Shown here: in pieces, positions 27,534 to 37,296 of the stretch
Position numbering within the stretch: position 1 is the stretch's first letter
Layout: every line of letters begins with the position of its first letter
DNA from: Sulfurimonas sp. CG01_land_8_20_14_3_00_36_23
GTDB taxonomy: Bacteria; Campylobacterota; Campylobacteria; Campylobacterales; Sulfurimonadaceae
DNA: 63,882 bases
Reading direction: 5' to 3'
Assembly: GCA_002781365.1 (NCBI GenBank)
Contig: PETN01000009.1
Coordinates: 1 to 63,882 of the forward strand
Translations under genes and position numbers: made by a program
Notes under the pieces: generated by a model
What the model was told of the DNA's origin: nothing
The model's input: the letters and a program-made list of their open reading frames with translations, nothing else
The model's database searches: none

Positions 27534-30191
27534 TCAGGAGACATAGATTTCTTGGATTCTTGACTGAATAATCTCAAAAACACTTTCATAATCATAATCA
27601 CTCTTTTTTTCTTTTGCCATCATCTCCATTTCACCCGCTTTATCTTGCAAAACTTCTATTCTAAAATTTCCACTCGAACCTTTTATACTGTGTGCCAATA
27701 ATGCTATCTTTTTGTAGTTTTTACTCTCTATATATGCTTTTAACTCTGGCAATAAACTTAGCATTTTTTTAATATAAAGATTGATGAGCATTACTAAATC
27801 ATCTTCATCTAACAAAAGTTCTTCAGTTAATTTTTTTGTATCTAGTCCAACAATCTTATGTCCTGAAGATGCTTGTACACTCTCTTCTAAAGTAGCGGAG
27901 CTATCCTCTTTTAAATATGTTTTAAAAACTCTTTCAAGCTCTTTTAAAACAATCGGTTTTCCTAAAAAGGAGTCAAAACCACTTTTTAGTCCTCTCTCTT
28001 TTGCTCCCTTTATTACATTTGCCGTTAAGGCAGATACAGGAGTGTGTCGTAACCCTTTTATCTTCTCATATTTTAAAATTTCAACTACAGCTTTGTTTCC
28101 ATCCATGATTGGCATCTGCTCATCCATCAAAATTAAGTCATAGTGATTTAATTTATAGATTTCAACAGCTTCATATCCATTTTCAACGACATCAAAAGTA
28201 AGCCCATATTTTGCTAAAATGATTTTTATAAGTTCTTGATTTGCCTCATTATCCTCAGCGACAAGAATATGTCCTATAAATTTTATATTTTGCTTCTTTA
28301 AGTGAGGCAAGTAAGAATCAGGGTTTAAAAGTTCACTAAAGCTCGCTTTGATTTTTGAACAGTAAAGAGGAAAACACATCGTCGATATATGCTGATGTTT
28401 ATCATAATAATCACTCTGCTTATTCATTAAAGCTATAAATTTTTTATCTGATTTTATGATTTTGTTTTTAAGTTCTTTAGTTAACTCTGCATCTACAAAG
28501 ATTGCTATATCAAACGAAACATCCAATGAGTCAACAATCTCAATCTGCATTCCAAAGATATTTGCATATTTCAAAAAGGAGTCATGCTCAAAGAGTCTCT
28601 TCTTCTCTTTTGAGTAGATGACAATTTTTAGTGAGGTAAAGGCACTCATATCTTCTAGTAAAGGGCACATAGTATCAAGTATCTCTACAGGAATCTCTAC
28701 CCAAAATTTACTTCCCTTGCCAAGGGTTGATTCTACTTTTATATGCCCATTCATATGCTTTGTTAATTGATGAGAGATAGAGAGTCCGAGTCCTGTACCA
28801 TCAGAATCTTTGAGTCCATTATCTTGTGCTTGGGCAAATGCTACAAATATATTTTCTATATTTTCCTTAGATATACCTTTTCCGTTGTCCGTCACACTAA
28901 TATAGAGTATATTCTCTTTACAGCGGACTTCTACACTGATGATTCCACCATAAGGAGTGAACTTAATTGCATTACTTAAAAAATTTGATAGTATCTGCTT
29001 GATTCTAAGTGCATCTGCATATATCTCTTTTGGGATTTCAGGATCCATAAATGATGTGATTGTAATATTTTTACTGCTTGCACTTGCAACAAAAAGCTCC
29101 ATCGTATGACTTAACTCATCATGCACAGAAAAAGTTTTTGGCTCGATTGTGAACTCTCCGCTACGAAGCTTGGAAAAGTCTAAAATATCATTGATGATGG
29201 TTAATAGATTTTCACCACTATTTAAAATAATATCCAGATAACTTCTATGCTTTTTAGAGACACTCTCATCCAAAAGAAGAGTCACAAAACCTAAAATTGC
29301 ATTAAGTGGTGTTCGAATCTCATGAGACATGTTAGATAAAAAATACTCTTTAGCCTGTGAAGCATGTAATGCTTTTGTCTTTGCATCCACTAAAGTAGTA
29401 ATATCATAGGCGATAAACATATACTCTGCAACATTCTCTTGCGGGTCATGTATCTCAACAATAGTAGTGTCAACGTAAAAATAGTCTCCATTTTTTTTAC
29501 GGTTTTTCAGTTTTCCCTTATAAAACTTTTTATTTTTCAACTCTATAAAAATATCGTCTATAGCATTTTTGGACATATCCTCATGTCGAAATATGTCATA
29601 CTGTTTTCCTATCAGTTCACTCTCAGAGTATCCACAAAGTTCCACTAACTTATGGTTCACATAAATGAGAGTTCCATTTAAGTTAGTTTTAGCAATTAAT
29701 GCACTCGCATCAAGTGCTTTTTTATATTCACTTAAAAGTTTTGTATTTCTATTTATCTCTTGCTCTTTTTGAAAAATAGTATCTGTATAGTATCTGAGAA
29801 TACCTCTAAAATTTTTATCAAAAATATAGGAGATTTCATCAAAAAGTTCTTTAGAGTCTATCTTTATTTCATAACTGAAGTGAATCATGGAACGACGGAA
29901 ATGACTGCAAATCTCAAACAGCTCATCTGCAGTGATTTTACTATGTTTAAAATAGCTCAAAAGAGTGTGCATGATAGGACAATCTCCTACTTCAGCTTCA
30001 CAAGAGATTACATCCATAAAATAGTCAAAAACTCCGTCAGCATAATCATGTAAAAACTTATCTGCATCTATCTTATGCTGAAGTAAAATTTCCTTTGGGG
30101 AGGCATAGGACAACCAGTCATGCAGTATCTTCTCTTTTGAGAGTTCAAAAAGTTTTTGATTTTGCGTTAAATGTGGGGTTTTATATTTCAT
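27534..30191 (-). CDS. Hybrid sensor histidine kinase with PAS, receiver and HPt domains
   Basis: 885 aa, no TM segment, so cytoplasmic. Order: an N-terminal helical domain (1-150, with HTLLSYFKHSKITADEL) of unknown ligand; PAS (about 155-270); HisKA with SNMSHEIRTPLNAILGF (His near 290); HATPase (N box NFLSNAIKF, G boxes DNGKGIS and GTGLGLSI); a degenerate receiver (about 520-630); a functional receiver (LILMDEQMPIMDG); and a C-terminal HPt with LAHSIKGSSGNF. This gives an internal four-step phosphorelay. Soluble with PAS, it probably senses an internal cue such as redox. Confidence 0.9.
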   Translation of the reverse strand: MKYKTPHLTQNQKLFELSKEKILHDWLSYASPKEILLQHKIDADKFLHDYADGVFDYFMDVISCEAEVGDCPIMHTLLSYFKHSKITADELFEICSHFRRSMIHFSYEIKIDSKELFDEISYIFDKNFRGILRYYTDTIFQKEQEINRNTKLLSEYKKALDASALIAKTNLNGTLIYVNHKLVELCGYSESELIGKQYDIFRHEDMSKNAIDDIFIELKNKKFYKGKLKNRKKNGDYFYVDTTIVEIHDPQENVAEYMFIAYDITTLVDAKTKALHASQAKEYFLSNMSHEIRTPLNAILGFVTLLLDESVSKKHRSYLDIILNSGENLLTIINDILDFSKLRSGEFTIEPKTFSVHDELSHTMELFVASASSKNITITSFMDPEIPKEIYADALRIKQILSNFLSNAIKFTPYGGIISVEVRCKENILYISVTDNGKGISKENIENIFVAFAQAQDNGLKDSDGTGLGLSISHQLTKHMNGHIKVESTLGKGSKFWVEIPVEILDTMCPLLEDMSAFTSLKIVIYSKEKKRLFEHDSFLKYANIFGMQIEIVDSLDVSFDIAIFVDAELTKELKNKIIKSDKKFIALMNKQSDYYDKHQHISTMCFPLYCSKIKASFSELLNPDSYLPHLKKQNIKFIGHILVAEDNEANQELIKIILAKYGLTFDVVENGYEAVEIYKLNHYDLILMDEQMPIMDGNKAVVEILKYEKIKGLRHTPVSALTANVIKGAKERGLKSGFDSFLGKPIVLKELERVFKTYLKEDSSATLEESVQASSGHKIVGLDTKKLTEELLLDEDDLVMLINLYIKKMLSLLPELKAYIESKNYKKIALLAHSIKGSSGNFRIEVLQDKAGEMEMMAKEKKSDYDYESVFEIIQSRIQEIYVS

Positions 30192-30199
30192 ATTTATTC

Positions 30200-31018
30200 T
30201 TATAAAGGATTCACCAAAAAGTAGGATAGGAGCATAAGCAATGTTAACTTAACTAAAGCTAAAAAAGTGGTTCCAATGATATTTCCTATTTGACAACTTG
30301 TACATGAAGTATATTTTTTACCTTCATATTGCGCATAAAAAAAGTAGACTATATTGACTCCAACTACAGCGTAGGAAGTGTAAAGTTGATATTTCCACAT
30401 GCCAAGAAGAGTCTCTTGCGTACTGATAAACAAAGAGACAACAAGTGTCAGAGCAATAGTTATCATTAAGATATTGGAGAGTTTTACCAGATAATCTCTT
30501 CTAAATGTAGTCGGACAGCTTTCAGGTATCGCTATATTAGAGCCATACTCTAATTTTTTCTCAAAAATTGCTTTTTCACTTTTAGATAATTTACTTAAAA
30601 AAGTAGCTCCAAAAGTATAATCTATCTTTCTTTGGAGTAAAACTGCAAATGCACCCTCTGCTTTTAAATATTGCTGTTTGGATTCTCTATCTTGATAGAC
30701 GATACTAATATTGTCATATCTTGTCACTTCCGCTGTCAGTCCTGCAAAATAGGCTGTAGATTCTATTGTCGTGATTTTTCCATTTGTACTTATAAGTCTA
30801 GGGTTTATAAGTTCTAAAAAACTTCCATCCTCTTTTTTAATGACTACAACATTAAAATAGCTTCCTATCTGATATGCCGCAAGTCCATCCATGCCATTTT
30901 CATTGATACTCTCTTTTAAATCATCTATTAAAGAGAAAAGCTCTTCATTAAACAATCTAACATCAGTCGCATATTCAACACTTGGTGGCGTAGGATAGGT
31001 AATAACCTCTTTTATCAT
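30200..31018 (-). CDS. Membrane-anchored protein with an inactivated peptide deformylase domain
   Basis: Residues 1-165 follow the peptide deformylase fold: motif 1 is kept as GMDGLAAYQ (42-50), the motif 2 Cys is lost (ESTAYFAG, 86-93), and motif 3 HExxH is replaced by RKIDY (130-134, QRKIDYTFG). All metal ligands and the catalytic Glu are therefore gone. Three TM helices follow (about 180-200, 212-230, 246-268), with a CTSC motif (239-242) between the last two. It cannot be a normal Def; a membrane pseudoenzyme binding N-terminal peptides or another ligand is possible. It is separated from the sqr unit by a terminator. Confidence 0.7.
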   Translation of the reverse strand: MIKEVITYPTPPSVEYATDVRLFNEELFSLIDDLKESINENGMDGLAAYQIGSYFNVVVIKKEDGSFLELINPRLISTNGKITTIESTAYFAGLTAEVTRYDNISIVYQDRESKQQYLKAEGAFAVLLQRKIDYTFGATFLSKLSKSEKAIFEKKLEYGSNIAIPESCPTTFRRDYLVKLSNILMITIALTLVVSLFISTQETLLGMWKYQLYTSYAVVGVNIVYFFYAQYEGKKYTSCTSCQIGNIIGTTFLALVKLTLLMLLSYFLVNPL

Positions 31019-31054
31019 TGCAATACCTTTGTTAAAAAATAGGATGAGAGTCTT

Positions 31055-31089
31055 AAGAAAAGAAGGATCTGAGATATTCTTAGATCCTT
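31055..31089 (-). terminator. Terminator after the sqr-small protein unit
   Basis: On the minus strand AAGGATCT (31089-31082) and AGATCCTT (31070-31063) form an 8-bp stem with an 11-nt loop, followed by CTTTTCTT. Confidence 0.65.
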
Positions 31090-31101
31090 GTCACGCGTGC
31101 G

Positions 31102-31269
31102 TTAGTGGCTTTTACTTACGACAACTAACATTTTAATATTGATTACAATAAATCTTATTGCTTGCCAAACAACACACGTTCTTATCCATTTTGCAAATGG
31201 ACCAGGTGTCATTGTTGTAAAGTTTTGACTATACGCTTTGATGTTCGCTTCTTCTTTTTTTCCAGCCAT
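31102..31269 (-). CDS. 55-aa membrane protein downstream of sqr
   Basis: ATG 31269 is preceded by AAAGGAAAAACA, a good ribosome binding site, 32 bp after the sqr stop. The protein is basic at the N-terminus (MAGKKEEANIKAYSQ) and has one hydrophobic helix (residues ~33-51, VVWQAIRFIVINIKMLVVV). The position, coupled to sqr and before its terminator, suggests a membrane anchor or partner for Sqr, which is a monotopic enzyme. The upstream part of the longer frame to 31347 overlaps sqr and is not real. I know no named family. Confidence 0.7.
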   Translation of the reverse strand: MAGKKEEANIKAYSQNFTTMTPGPFAKWIRTCVVWQAIRFIVINIKMLVVVSKSH

Positions 31270-31301
31270 TGTTTTTCCTTTATTTCTTTTTTTGTTTTTT
31301 A

Positions 31302-32771
31302 CTATTCTGGGATTAATGTCCAGCCAGCTTTTAGCTTCGCTTTCCATATAAACAGGTGATGTAAAATATGTTTAATCCAGTGACCTGCAAGACCGATTTC
31401 ACCAAAAGTGTAATCTGTATCACGACCAGTACCTGGATACTTCTCAAAGTCTGGGACAACAGGATAGATTGTCATTGCAGCAGCAGTACCATCAAATAAA
31501 CCCTTTCCAGCAGAAGCAACACAAGCCGCACCCATATGCGCCATAGAAGCTTCATGTAATGGAGCCTCTGAACCCTTGAGGATTCTGTCACAAATGCTAT
31601 GCGCAACAGCTTTACCGATGATTCCCGATGGCATACCAGTTCTTGGAGGAGTTGGACTGATTGGAGTACCATTTGGAGAACTCATTGGTTTAGAGATTGG
31701 ATGTGGCGGTGCAAATGCGATTCCACATGCAAACATATTTGCATAGGTTGGATTTTGATATGTTGAAGGCCAGTCACTCGCTTTCCAGTTTTCATAACTG
31801 CCAGCCGCATAGTTGGCATCGACTTTCATAAAACCATTTGGAGCAAAAACAGTCGCTGTAATATCTTCACCAGCTTTGTCATACGCTTTTAAACCAACGC
31901 CAGCGAATGGAGGGATAAGCATAGAAAAGTCAAACTCCTCTTCACCCATAGTTCCATCAAGTAACTCATAGTGTGCTTTGCCTGACTCTACTTTGTTTAC
32001 GTGCGCACCGATAATCCATTCAACACCACGCTCAGTAAAAAGAGACTCTGCAAAGATTTTAGAACTTACAGCGTAACCCATAGTTTTCATATGAAGTCCA
32101 CCAACACCAAAGTCGCCAAGGAAGGATTCATTTGAAATCCACTTGATATCCGCCATATCACGAACACCCGCTTTTCTTACTTCATGCTCTATATTGAAAA
32201 TATACTCAAATGCAGCACCTTGACAAGTACACATACCATGTCCAGTACCGATGAGGAATTTTTGACGTTCTCCAGCTTTCATCTTTTCAATAGCTTTTTC
32301 TAGCTCAGTTGCAGCATGCGAAGCGTGATCTGCTGTACAAACTGAAACAGTAAACTCACCTAAACCATTTGCATCCCCTAGACCTGGAGTCGCAGCAAAG
32401 TTCAGCTTTGGTCCTGTTGCGTTGATGAGATAATCGTACTCTATATTTTCACTTTGACCAAGTCTAGCTTCGTCTGTAAACTCGACTGTCACAAAAGGTT
32501 TTTCAATTGAATCGCTTCCTTCAGGATTGATAGAGACTGCTTTTGCTTGCTTATATGTGATACCTGCTTTAGCATAAACTGGAGCTAAATCAAAAGTAAC
32601 CTCTTCTTTACTCATTTGACCAACACCAACCCATATATTCGATGGAATCCAATTCCACTTTGAGTTTGGAGTAACTACAACGACTTCGTGAGCTGAACCG
32701 AGCCATTCTGCCGCAAAAGTTGCTGCTGTATGACCTGAAACACCACCACCTAGAACAATTAATCTTGCCAT
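31302..32771 (-). CDS. sqr: Sulfide:quinone oxidoreductase
   Basis: 489 aa FAD flavoprotein with N-terminal dinucleotide-binding ARLIVLGGGVSGHTAA, the DYLINATGPKLNF segment, and redox Cys residues in GMCTCQGAAFEY (region 200-215). The C-terminal amphipathic segment (GLAGHWIKHILHHLF) would dip into the membrane. It oxidises sulfide to polysulfide/sulfur and reduces menaquinone, the main energy reaction in sulfur-oxidising Campylobacterota. GAGGAAG before ATG 32771 and the Rossmann motif decide the start. I cannot assign the Sqr subtype with certainty. Confidence 0.9.
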   Translation of the reverse strand: MARLIVLGGGVSGHTAATFAAEWLGSAHEVVVVTPNSKWNWIPSNIWVGVGQMSKEEVTFDLAPVYAKAGITYKQAKAVSINPEGSDSIEKPFVTVEFTDEARLGQSENIEYDYLINATGPKLNFAATPGLGDANGLGEFTVSVCTADHASHAATELEKAIEKMKAGERQKFLIGTGHGMCTCQGAAFEYIFNIEHEVRKAGVRDMADIKWISNESFLGDFGVGGLHMKTMGYAVSSKIFAESLFTERGVEWIIGAHVNKVESGKAHYELLDGTMGEEEFDFSMLIPPFAGVGLKAYDKAGEDITATVFAPNGFMKVDANYAAGSYENWKASDWPSTYQNPTYANMFACGIAFAPPHPISKPMSSPNGTPISPTPPRTGMPSGIIGKAVAHSICDRILKGSEAPLHEASMAHMGAACVASAGKGLFDGTAAAMTIYPVVPDFEKYPGTGRDTDYTFGEIGLAGHWIKHILHHLFIWKAKLKAGWTLIPE

Positions 32772-32934
32772 ATAATCTTCCTCTTTTTTAGTATTTAACA
32801 ATCTTATCAAAAATATATCAAATTTCTATCATAAACTTATCTCAAGAAATTAGTTTTATTTTTCAAGAAAACTTAAGCAATAAAAAATGAAACTGCCTAT
32901 TTTATGGAGTTTAATGGCGAATCAATCATCTATT

Positions 32935-35499
32935 TTAATAATCTTTTATTATTTTATTTATTATTTCGTAAACATTTTTAGAGAGAGAGTGTGTATTTTT
33001 TACACGTTCTAGCTCTTTTTTCATCACTATTTTATTCTCTTTGTTTAATTTTTCATATATTTTAAAAGATGAAGCAAGTCCCGAAGCCATTTGTGCATTG
33101 ATTTTATCTATCTCAATTATCTTATCTGCTACAAAAGCATATCCCTTTGCATCTTTTGCATGAAAGTGTTTATAGTTTCTTGCAAAACCTCCGATAAGTG
33201 AGCGTACAAGATTAGGAACTTTCTCATCATACGCCTCATCTTTTTGCAGAGCGATAACTCTCTCTAGTGTTCCTTCTCTTGTTGAAGAGGAGAGAATTGC
33301 AAAATATTTATTCATCACTAAAGTATCATCTTTATAGCGATTATAAAAATCTTCTTGCGCTGACTTAGCAAACTCTGCGCTTCTATTTTCAAGTATTTCA
33401 AGAGCAACTACTCTATCTGTCATCGTTAAAGATTGCGCATACTGCTCTTTGACAAGTGCAATCACTTCTTCACTCTCCAAAGATGCTAAAAGCTTTAAAC
33501 ACGCATTTTTAACAGCTCTTCTGCCAATATTGAGACTATCAATAGCATCACACTTTGGCATGTGGAAATGTTTGTACATCTCTAAAAGCTTCTCTTTATG
33601 CACAGAGGCTAAATGTTTTTCAAGCTTCTCTTTCACCTCATAAAGTGGCTCAAAATCAATAACCTCTTCTCTTTGCATCAGTGTTGAGATAGATGGAAGT
33701 TCCAGCAACAAGGCTTTATACGAAAGGTCAATATCTAAGTCCAATATATGCCCATAAGAGTCCACAAATTCAGGGTCTATCTCAGCTCCACGCTTCATCG
33801 CTTCAAGTGTATGCACTGCAAAAGATTGCGCGGATTCATAACGTACAAAACTATTTTTATCATGCTTCATCAAAAATGGATAATCTGTCTGCTCTTGTTC
33901 TATGATAATTGGTGCGGAGAAATCTCTATTTATCGATAAAACTGGCTTGGATGTAAAACCATCAAAGCTAAAACGCTCCTCTTCCTCTTTTACTATCAGA
34001 ACCTCAGAGACTAGCTCTTCACCCTTCTCATCTAAAAGAGCCATTTTGAGAGGATAATAGTAGGGCTTCTGTTCATCTCCATTTATGGCATGTGGAATTA
34101 TCTGTTTAAGAGTTAGTGTATATGTGCCATTAGAGAAGTTCTCTTTGACATCTAACTTCGGAGTTGCATTTTGATGGTACCATCGCTCAAACTGGCTCAA
34201 ATCCACGCCACTCGCCTCACTCATCGCCCATAAAAAATCTTTTGTAGTAACGGCTTGACCATCAAAAGTTTTAAAGTAAAGGTCTGTAGCTTTACGGTAG
34301 TTCTCTTCGCCCAAAAGAGTATGAATCATGCGAATCACTTCCGCACCCTTTTCATAGACTGTCGCTGTGTAGAAATTATTCATAGAGATATAAGACTCTG
34401 GTTGAATTGGGTGAGAAGTTGGGGAAGCATCTTCAACAAATTGTCGCTCTCTTAAAGATTTTACCTCTTCAATACGAATCACCTCTTTAGAGTTCAAATC
34501 CGCTGAAAAACATTGGTCACGAAAAACTGTCAAACCCTCTTTAAGTGTAAGCTGAAACCAGTCACGGCACGTAATACGGTTTCCTGTCCAGTTGTGAAAA
34601 TACTCATGCGCGATAACACTCTGAATCCCCATAAAGTTTGCATCTGTCGCGACATCTTTATCTGCTAAAACATAGTGGGAGTTAAAAATATTCAGCCCCT
34701 TATTTTCCATTGCACCCATGTTAAAACTATCGACTGCAACGATATTATAAATCTCCAAGTCATACTCACGCCCATACTTCTCTTCATCCCAAGTCATGGA
34801 CTCTTTAAGTGATTGCATAGCATGGAAACATTTAGACTCATTCCCTTTATCGCAGTAGATATTGAGCTCTACATGCGCACCGCTTGTAGTTGTAAATGTA
34901 TCATTTACAGACCCTAAATCCCCAGCAACAAGCGCAAACAGATAAGATGGCTTTGGATGTGGATCTTCCCAAGTCACACTTATTCTGTTATCTTCTAGCT
35001 CTTTTGTCTCTTTTTTATTTCCATTACTCAACAAGATAGGATATTTTGTTTTATCGGCTACAACGACTGTTCTAAAGAGAGTCATCACATCTGGTCTATC
35101 TAGGTAAGGCGTGATTTTTCTAAAACCTTCAGGCTCATTTTGCGTACAAAAGATACTCCCAGATTTATAGAGTCCTTCTAACTCCGTATTGGCATGTGGA
35201 AATATTTTATTGACTATTTTAAGAGTAAAAGTGGAAGGCACATTGAAGATTTTCAGTTTCTCATCGCCATAGATATAGCGACCCTTTTTGAGTTGCAAGT
35301 CATTAATCCATAACTCTAAAAGCTCTAAATCTATTGCATCAAGTTCGATGTCACTCACGCTCGCATCTACTTTTTCAAATCTCATAACATTCGTTACAAT
35401 GGTCTCTTCTTCGTATAAGTCAAAAAGGAGCGAAACATCTTTTATCGCAAACTCAGGCTTTTTGTAATCTTTTAGATAGATAGTTTTCATTTCACTCAT
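32935..35499 (-). CDS. pepN: Aminopeptidase N (M1 family)
   Basis: 854 aa. The exopeptidase motif is NMGAMENKG; the zinc site is VIAHEYFHNWTGNRITCRDW with Glu further on in LKEGLTVFRD; a long C-terminal helical domain follows, as in E. coli PepN. No signal peptide is seen, so it is cytoplasmic and removes N-terminal residues in peptide turnover. Three repeat copies (33554, 34086, 35189) fall in the gene. The start at 35499 (MSEMKTIYLKDYKKPEFAI) may instead be the Met4 codon. Confidence 0.95.
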   Translation of the reverse strand: MSEMKTIYLKDYKKPEFAIKDVSLLFDLYEEETIVTNVMRFEKVDASVSDIELDAIDLELLELWINDLQLKKGRYIYGDEKLKIFNVPSTFTLKIVNKIFPHANTELEGLYKSGSIFCTQNEPEGFRKITPYLDRPDVMTLFRTVVVADKTKYPILLSNGNKKETKELEDNRISVTWEDPHPKPSYLFALVAGDLGSVNDTFTTTSGAHVELNIYCDKGNESKCFHAMQSLKESMTWDEEKYGREYDLEIYNIVAVDSFNMGAMENKGLNIFNSHYVLADKDVATDANFMGIQSVIAHEYFHNWTGNRITCRDWFQLTLKEGLTVFRDQCFSADLNSKEVIRIEEVKSLRERQFVEDASPTSHPIQPESYISMNNFYTATVYEKGAEVIRMIHTLLGEENYRKATDLYFKTFDGQAVTTKDFLWAMSEASGVDLSQFERWYHQNATPKLDVKENFSNGTYTLTLKQIIPHAINGDEQKPYYYPLKMALLDEKGEELVSEVLIVKEEEERFSFDGFTSKPVLSINRDFSAPIIIEQEQTDYPFLMKHDKNSFVRYESAQSFAVHTLEAMKRGAEIDPEFVDSYGHILDLDIDLSYKALLLELPSISTLMQREEVIDFEPLYEVKEKLEKHLASVHKEKLLEMYKHFHMPKCDAIDSLNIGRRAVKNACLKLLASLESEEVIALVKEQYAQSLTMTDRVVALEILENRSAEFAKSAQEDFYNRYKDDTLVMNKYFAILSSSTREGTLERVIALQKDEAYDEKVPNLVRSLIGGFARNYKHFHAKDAKGYAFVADKIIEIDKINAQMASGLASSFKIYEKLNKENKIVMKKELERVKNTHSLSKNVYEIINKIIKDY

Positions 35500-35649
35500 A
35501 AAGCATCTCTTTTATTTTTTTGTAATCATAGCATAGTGGCAGAGAGATTAGCCAAAAGTGTAAAATGTAAAATGCTTCCTTAACCTGATTCTCATACTTT
35601 TAAAGATACTATTGAGATAACTAAGAGTTCAATAGAAAAAGGAGAAAAA

Positions 35650-35928
35650 ATGCAAAAAAGTTTCAGAGTACTCAATGTAAAGTGTGGGGGATGTGCAAAC
35701 ACTATTAAAAAATCTTTGAAAGAGGAGTTTGGCGAAGTGGATGTGGATTTAAACTTTGAGCCTCGAATCGTTACGCTAGAGATAGAAGATGATGCCAAAG
35801 AGCTTCTCTTTCGCAAAAAGATGATGGCGCTTGGCTACCCTTTTGAAGATGAGAAGTTAGGCATGTTTACCAAAGGTGGTCTCAAAGCAAAAAGCTTTGT
35901 CTCATGTGCCATTGGCAAGATGGACTAA
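35650..35928 (+). CDS. Heavy-metal-associated (HMA) domain protein
   Basis: 92 aa. VLNVKCGGCANTIKKSL has the CxxC metal site (C12, C15), as in CopZ and MerP-type proteins, followed by a beta-alpha-beta fold (GEVDVDLNFEPRIVTLEI). It likely binds Cu+ or a similar ion; the CGGC loop differs from CopZ's usual M-x-C-x-x-C. Shine-Dalgarno AAGGAG precedes the ATG. It is convergent with the next gene with 3 bp between stops. Confidence 0.85.
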   Translation: MQKSFRVLNVKCGGCANTIKKSLKEEFGEVDVDLNFEPRIVTLEIEDDAKELLFRKKMMALGYPFEDEKLGMFTKGGLKAKSFVSCAIGKMD

Positions 35929-35931
35929 GCT

Positions 35932-36369
35932 CTATTTTCTATCCTCAAGATATAACTCTATAAATCCATCTATCAGAAAATTTATTGATTCAAGAGTCTC
36001 CACTAAAGGCTCTTGCGTATCTATCAAGTCATTGGAGAAGTAGGTAAAAGCGAGAGTCTCTATCTTCTCCTCTCTTTTACTCGTCACCTCTTCTGCTACT
36101 GCAACTTGAACATTGACCGCATAGCTTTTATCGACTTTTAGAGACTCTATCTTAATCATAAAAGTACTTGAATCTACTTTATCAAACACAATACCTACCG
36201 CTTTTAACTTCTTCATTGCCAAAGCTTTTATCTCGAGTTCTTGCTTCTTATCTATAAACTTAGTTTTATTGATAATATGGAGTCTCAGATTTTTAAGATT
36301 ATCCGTTGTAAAAGGAGCCTGTGCAAAGAGTGAAGTACAAAACAGCAGCGTAAAAAGTATTTTTTTCAT
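35932..36369 (-). CDS. Periplasmic protein of unknown function
   Basis: 145 aa with a clear signal peptide (MKKILFTLLFCTSLFA, 1-16). The mature protein is beta/alpha with no Cys or metal motif. It adjoins the thioredoxin-like gene with a one-base overlap (translational coupling), so the two probably act together in the periplasm. No family recognised. Confidence 0.75.
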   Translation of the reverse strand: MKKILFTLLFCTSLFAQAPFTTDNLKNLRLHIINKTKFIDKKQELEIKALAMKKLKAVGIVFDKVDSSTFMIKIESLKVDKSYAVNVQVAVAEEVTSKREEKIETLAFTYFSNDLIDTQEPLVETLESINFLIDGFIELYLEDRK

Positions 36370-36800
36370 TATTGGAGCCTCTTGAATTTTGTCAGAGCTG
36401 TATCGAGTGTATCTCTGTATTCATCAATTTGAACATACCCTAAAGATTCAAAAATCTTACGCTCTTTGTTTGGCTCTATAAAATGAACAGTAGGAATTCT
36501 TGGGGAATAATAGAGTTTTGGATAGTTCTCTTTATCAAGATTTCTATCGACAATCACAGGGATAAAATTTTCTTGCACCTTGCGAGCGATTGATTCACGT
36601 TGGAGTGTCTTTCTCTCAAACTTTCTACACCAAGGGCAGTAGTCACCTACGAGGACAAGCATAATAGGTTTATTCTCTTTTTTTGCTTGGAGAAGTGCTG
36701 TGTCATAATCTCTGTAATAGGACATATTGGAGGCAAACTCATCTATTTGAGCGCAGAAGAGTGTAAGCGTGAGTGCGAAGAGTAAAACAAAAGATTTCAT
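36369..36800 (-). CDS. Periplasmic thioredoxin-like protein (CPWC)
   Basis: 143 aa. Signal peptide 1-17, then a thioredoxin-7/DUF255-like fold with MLVLVGDYCPWCRKFERKTL carrying the CPWC redox pair and a cis-Pro segment (SPRIPTVHFI). It is similar in shape to SoxW and other periplasmic thioredoxins and may reduce periplasmic disulfides. First gene of a two-gene unit with its own -10 at 36837. Confidence 0.85.
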   Translation of the reverse strand: MKSFVLLFALTLTLFCAQIDEFASNMSYYRDYDTALLQAKKENKPIMLVLVGDYCPWCRKFERKTLQRESIARKVQENFIPVIVDRNLDKENYPKLYYSPRIPTVHFIEPNKERKIFESLGYVQIDEYRDTLDTALTKFKRLQ

Positions 36801-36831
36801 TCAATGACCTTAAATCTGAGATAGGGTTTGC

Positions 36832-36868
36832 ATTATACCATTTTAGCTCCATGCCATTATGCTATAAT
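36832..36868. promoter_or_regulatory. Divergent promoter pair between the thioredoxin and acpS genes
   Basis: TATAAT on the minus strand at 36837-36832 serves the thioredoxin-like gene; on the plus strand the extended -10 TGCTATAAT ends at 36868 and serves acpS. The two lie 25 bp apart and may share regulation. Confidence 0.5.
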
Positions 36869-36924
36869 CCTTACAAAAATTTACCTTAAAGATTTAAAGT
36901 TACCACAAGGGAGCAAAAGCATAG

Positions 36925-37296
36925 ATGATTGGTATTGACCTTATAAAAACATCTCGTATGAGTCATTTGATGGAGAGGTTTGGAGAAAAAGCACTACAGA
37001 AATTTCTCTCATCGGATGAGATTGCACTTGTGAAAAACTATAAAACTGCTGCTGGATTTTGGGCTGTGAAAGAGGCAAGCTCAAAGGCATTGGGAGTTGG
37101 TATAGGCTCAGAGTGCAGTTTTCATGACATCATCATCACAAAAACTCCAAAAGGTGCACCTAAAGTAGAGTTTTCACCCTCAATACTCAAAACATTCAAC
37201 ATTGTAGCAACCAGTGCTTCCATCACACATGATGGAGAGTACGCTATCGCTGTGGTGGCGATTGAGCAATCACCCTCCACCGACAAAATCGAGTAG
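36925..37296 (+). CDS. acpS: Holo-[acyl carrier protein] synthase
   Basis: 123 aa. [12 protein letters not shown] provides the Mg-binding Asp and [17 protein letters not shown] the second Mg-binding Glu and the CoA site. It transfers 4'-phosphopantetheine to ACP. The 3' end overlaps thiS by 27 bp on the opposite strand. Confidence 0.95.
   Translation: MIGIDLIKTSRMSHLMERFGEKALQKFLSSDEIALVKNYKTAAGFWAVKEASSKALGVGIGSECSFHDIIITKTPKGAPKVEFSPSILKTFNIVATSASITHDGEYAIAVVAIEQSPSTDKIE

Noticed and set aside
37270-37296. Overlap of acpS and thiS as an antisense regulatory device
   Set aside because: A short convergent overlap of stops is common in compact genomes; no regulatory signal is visible.
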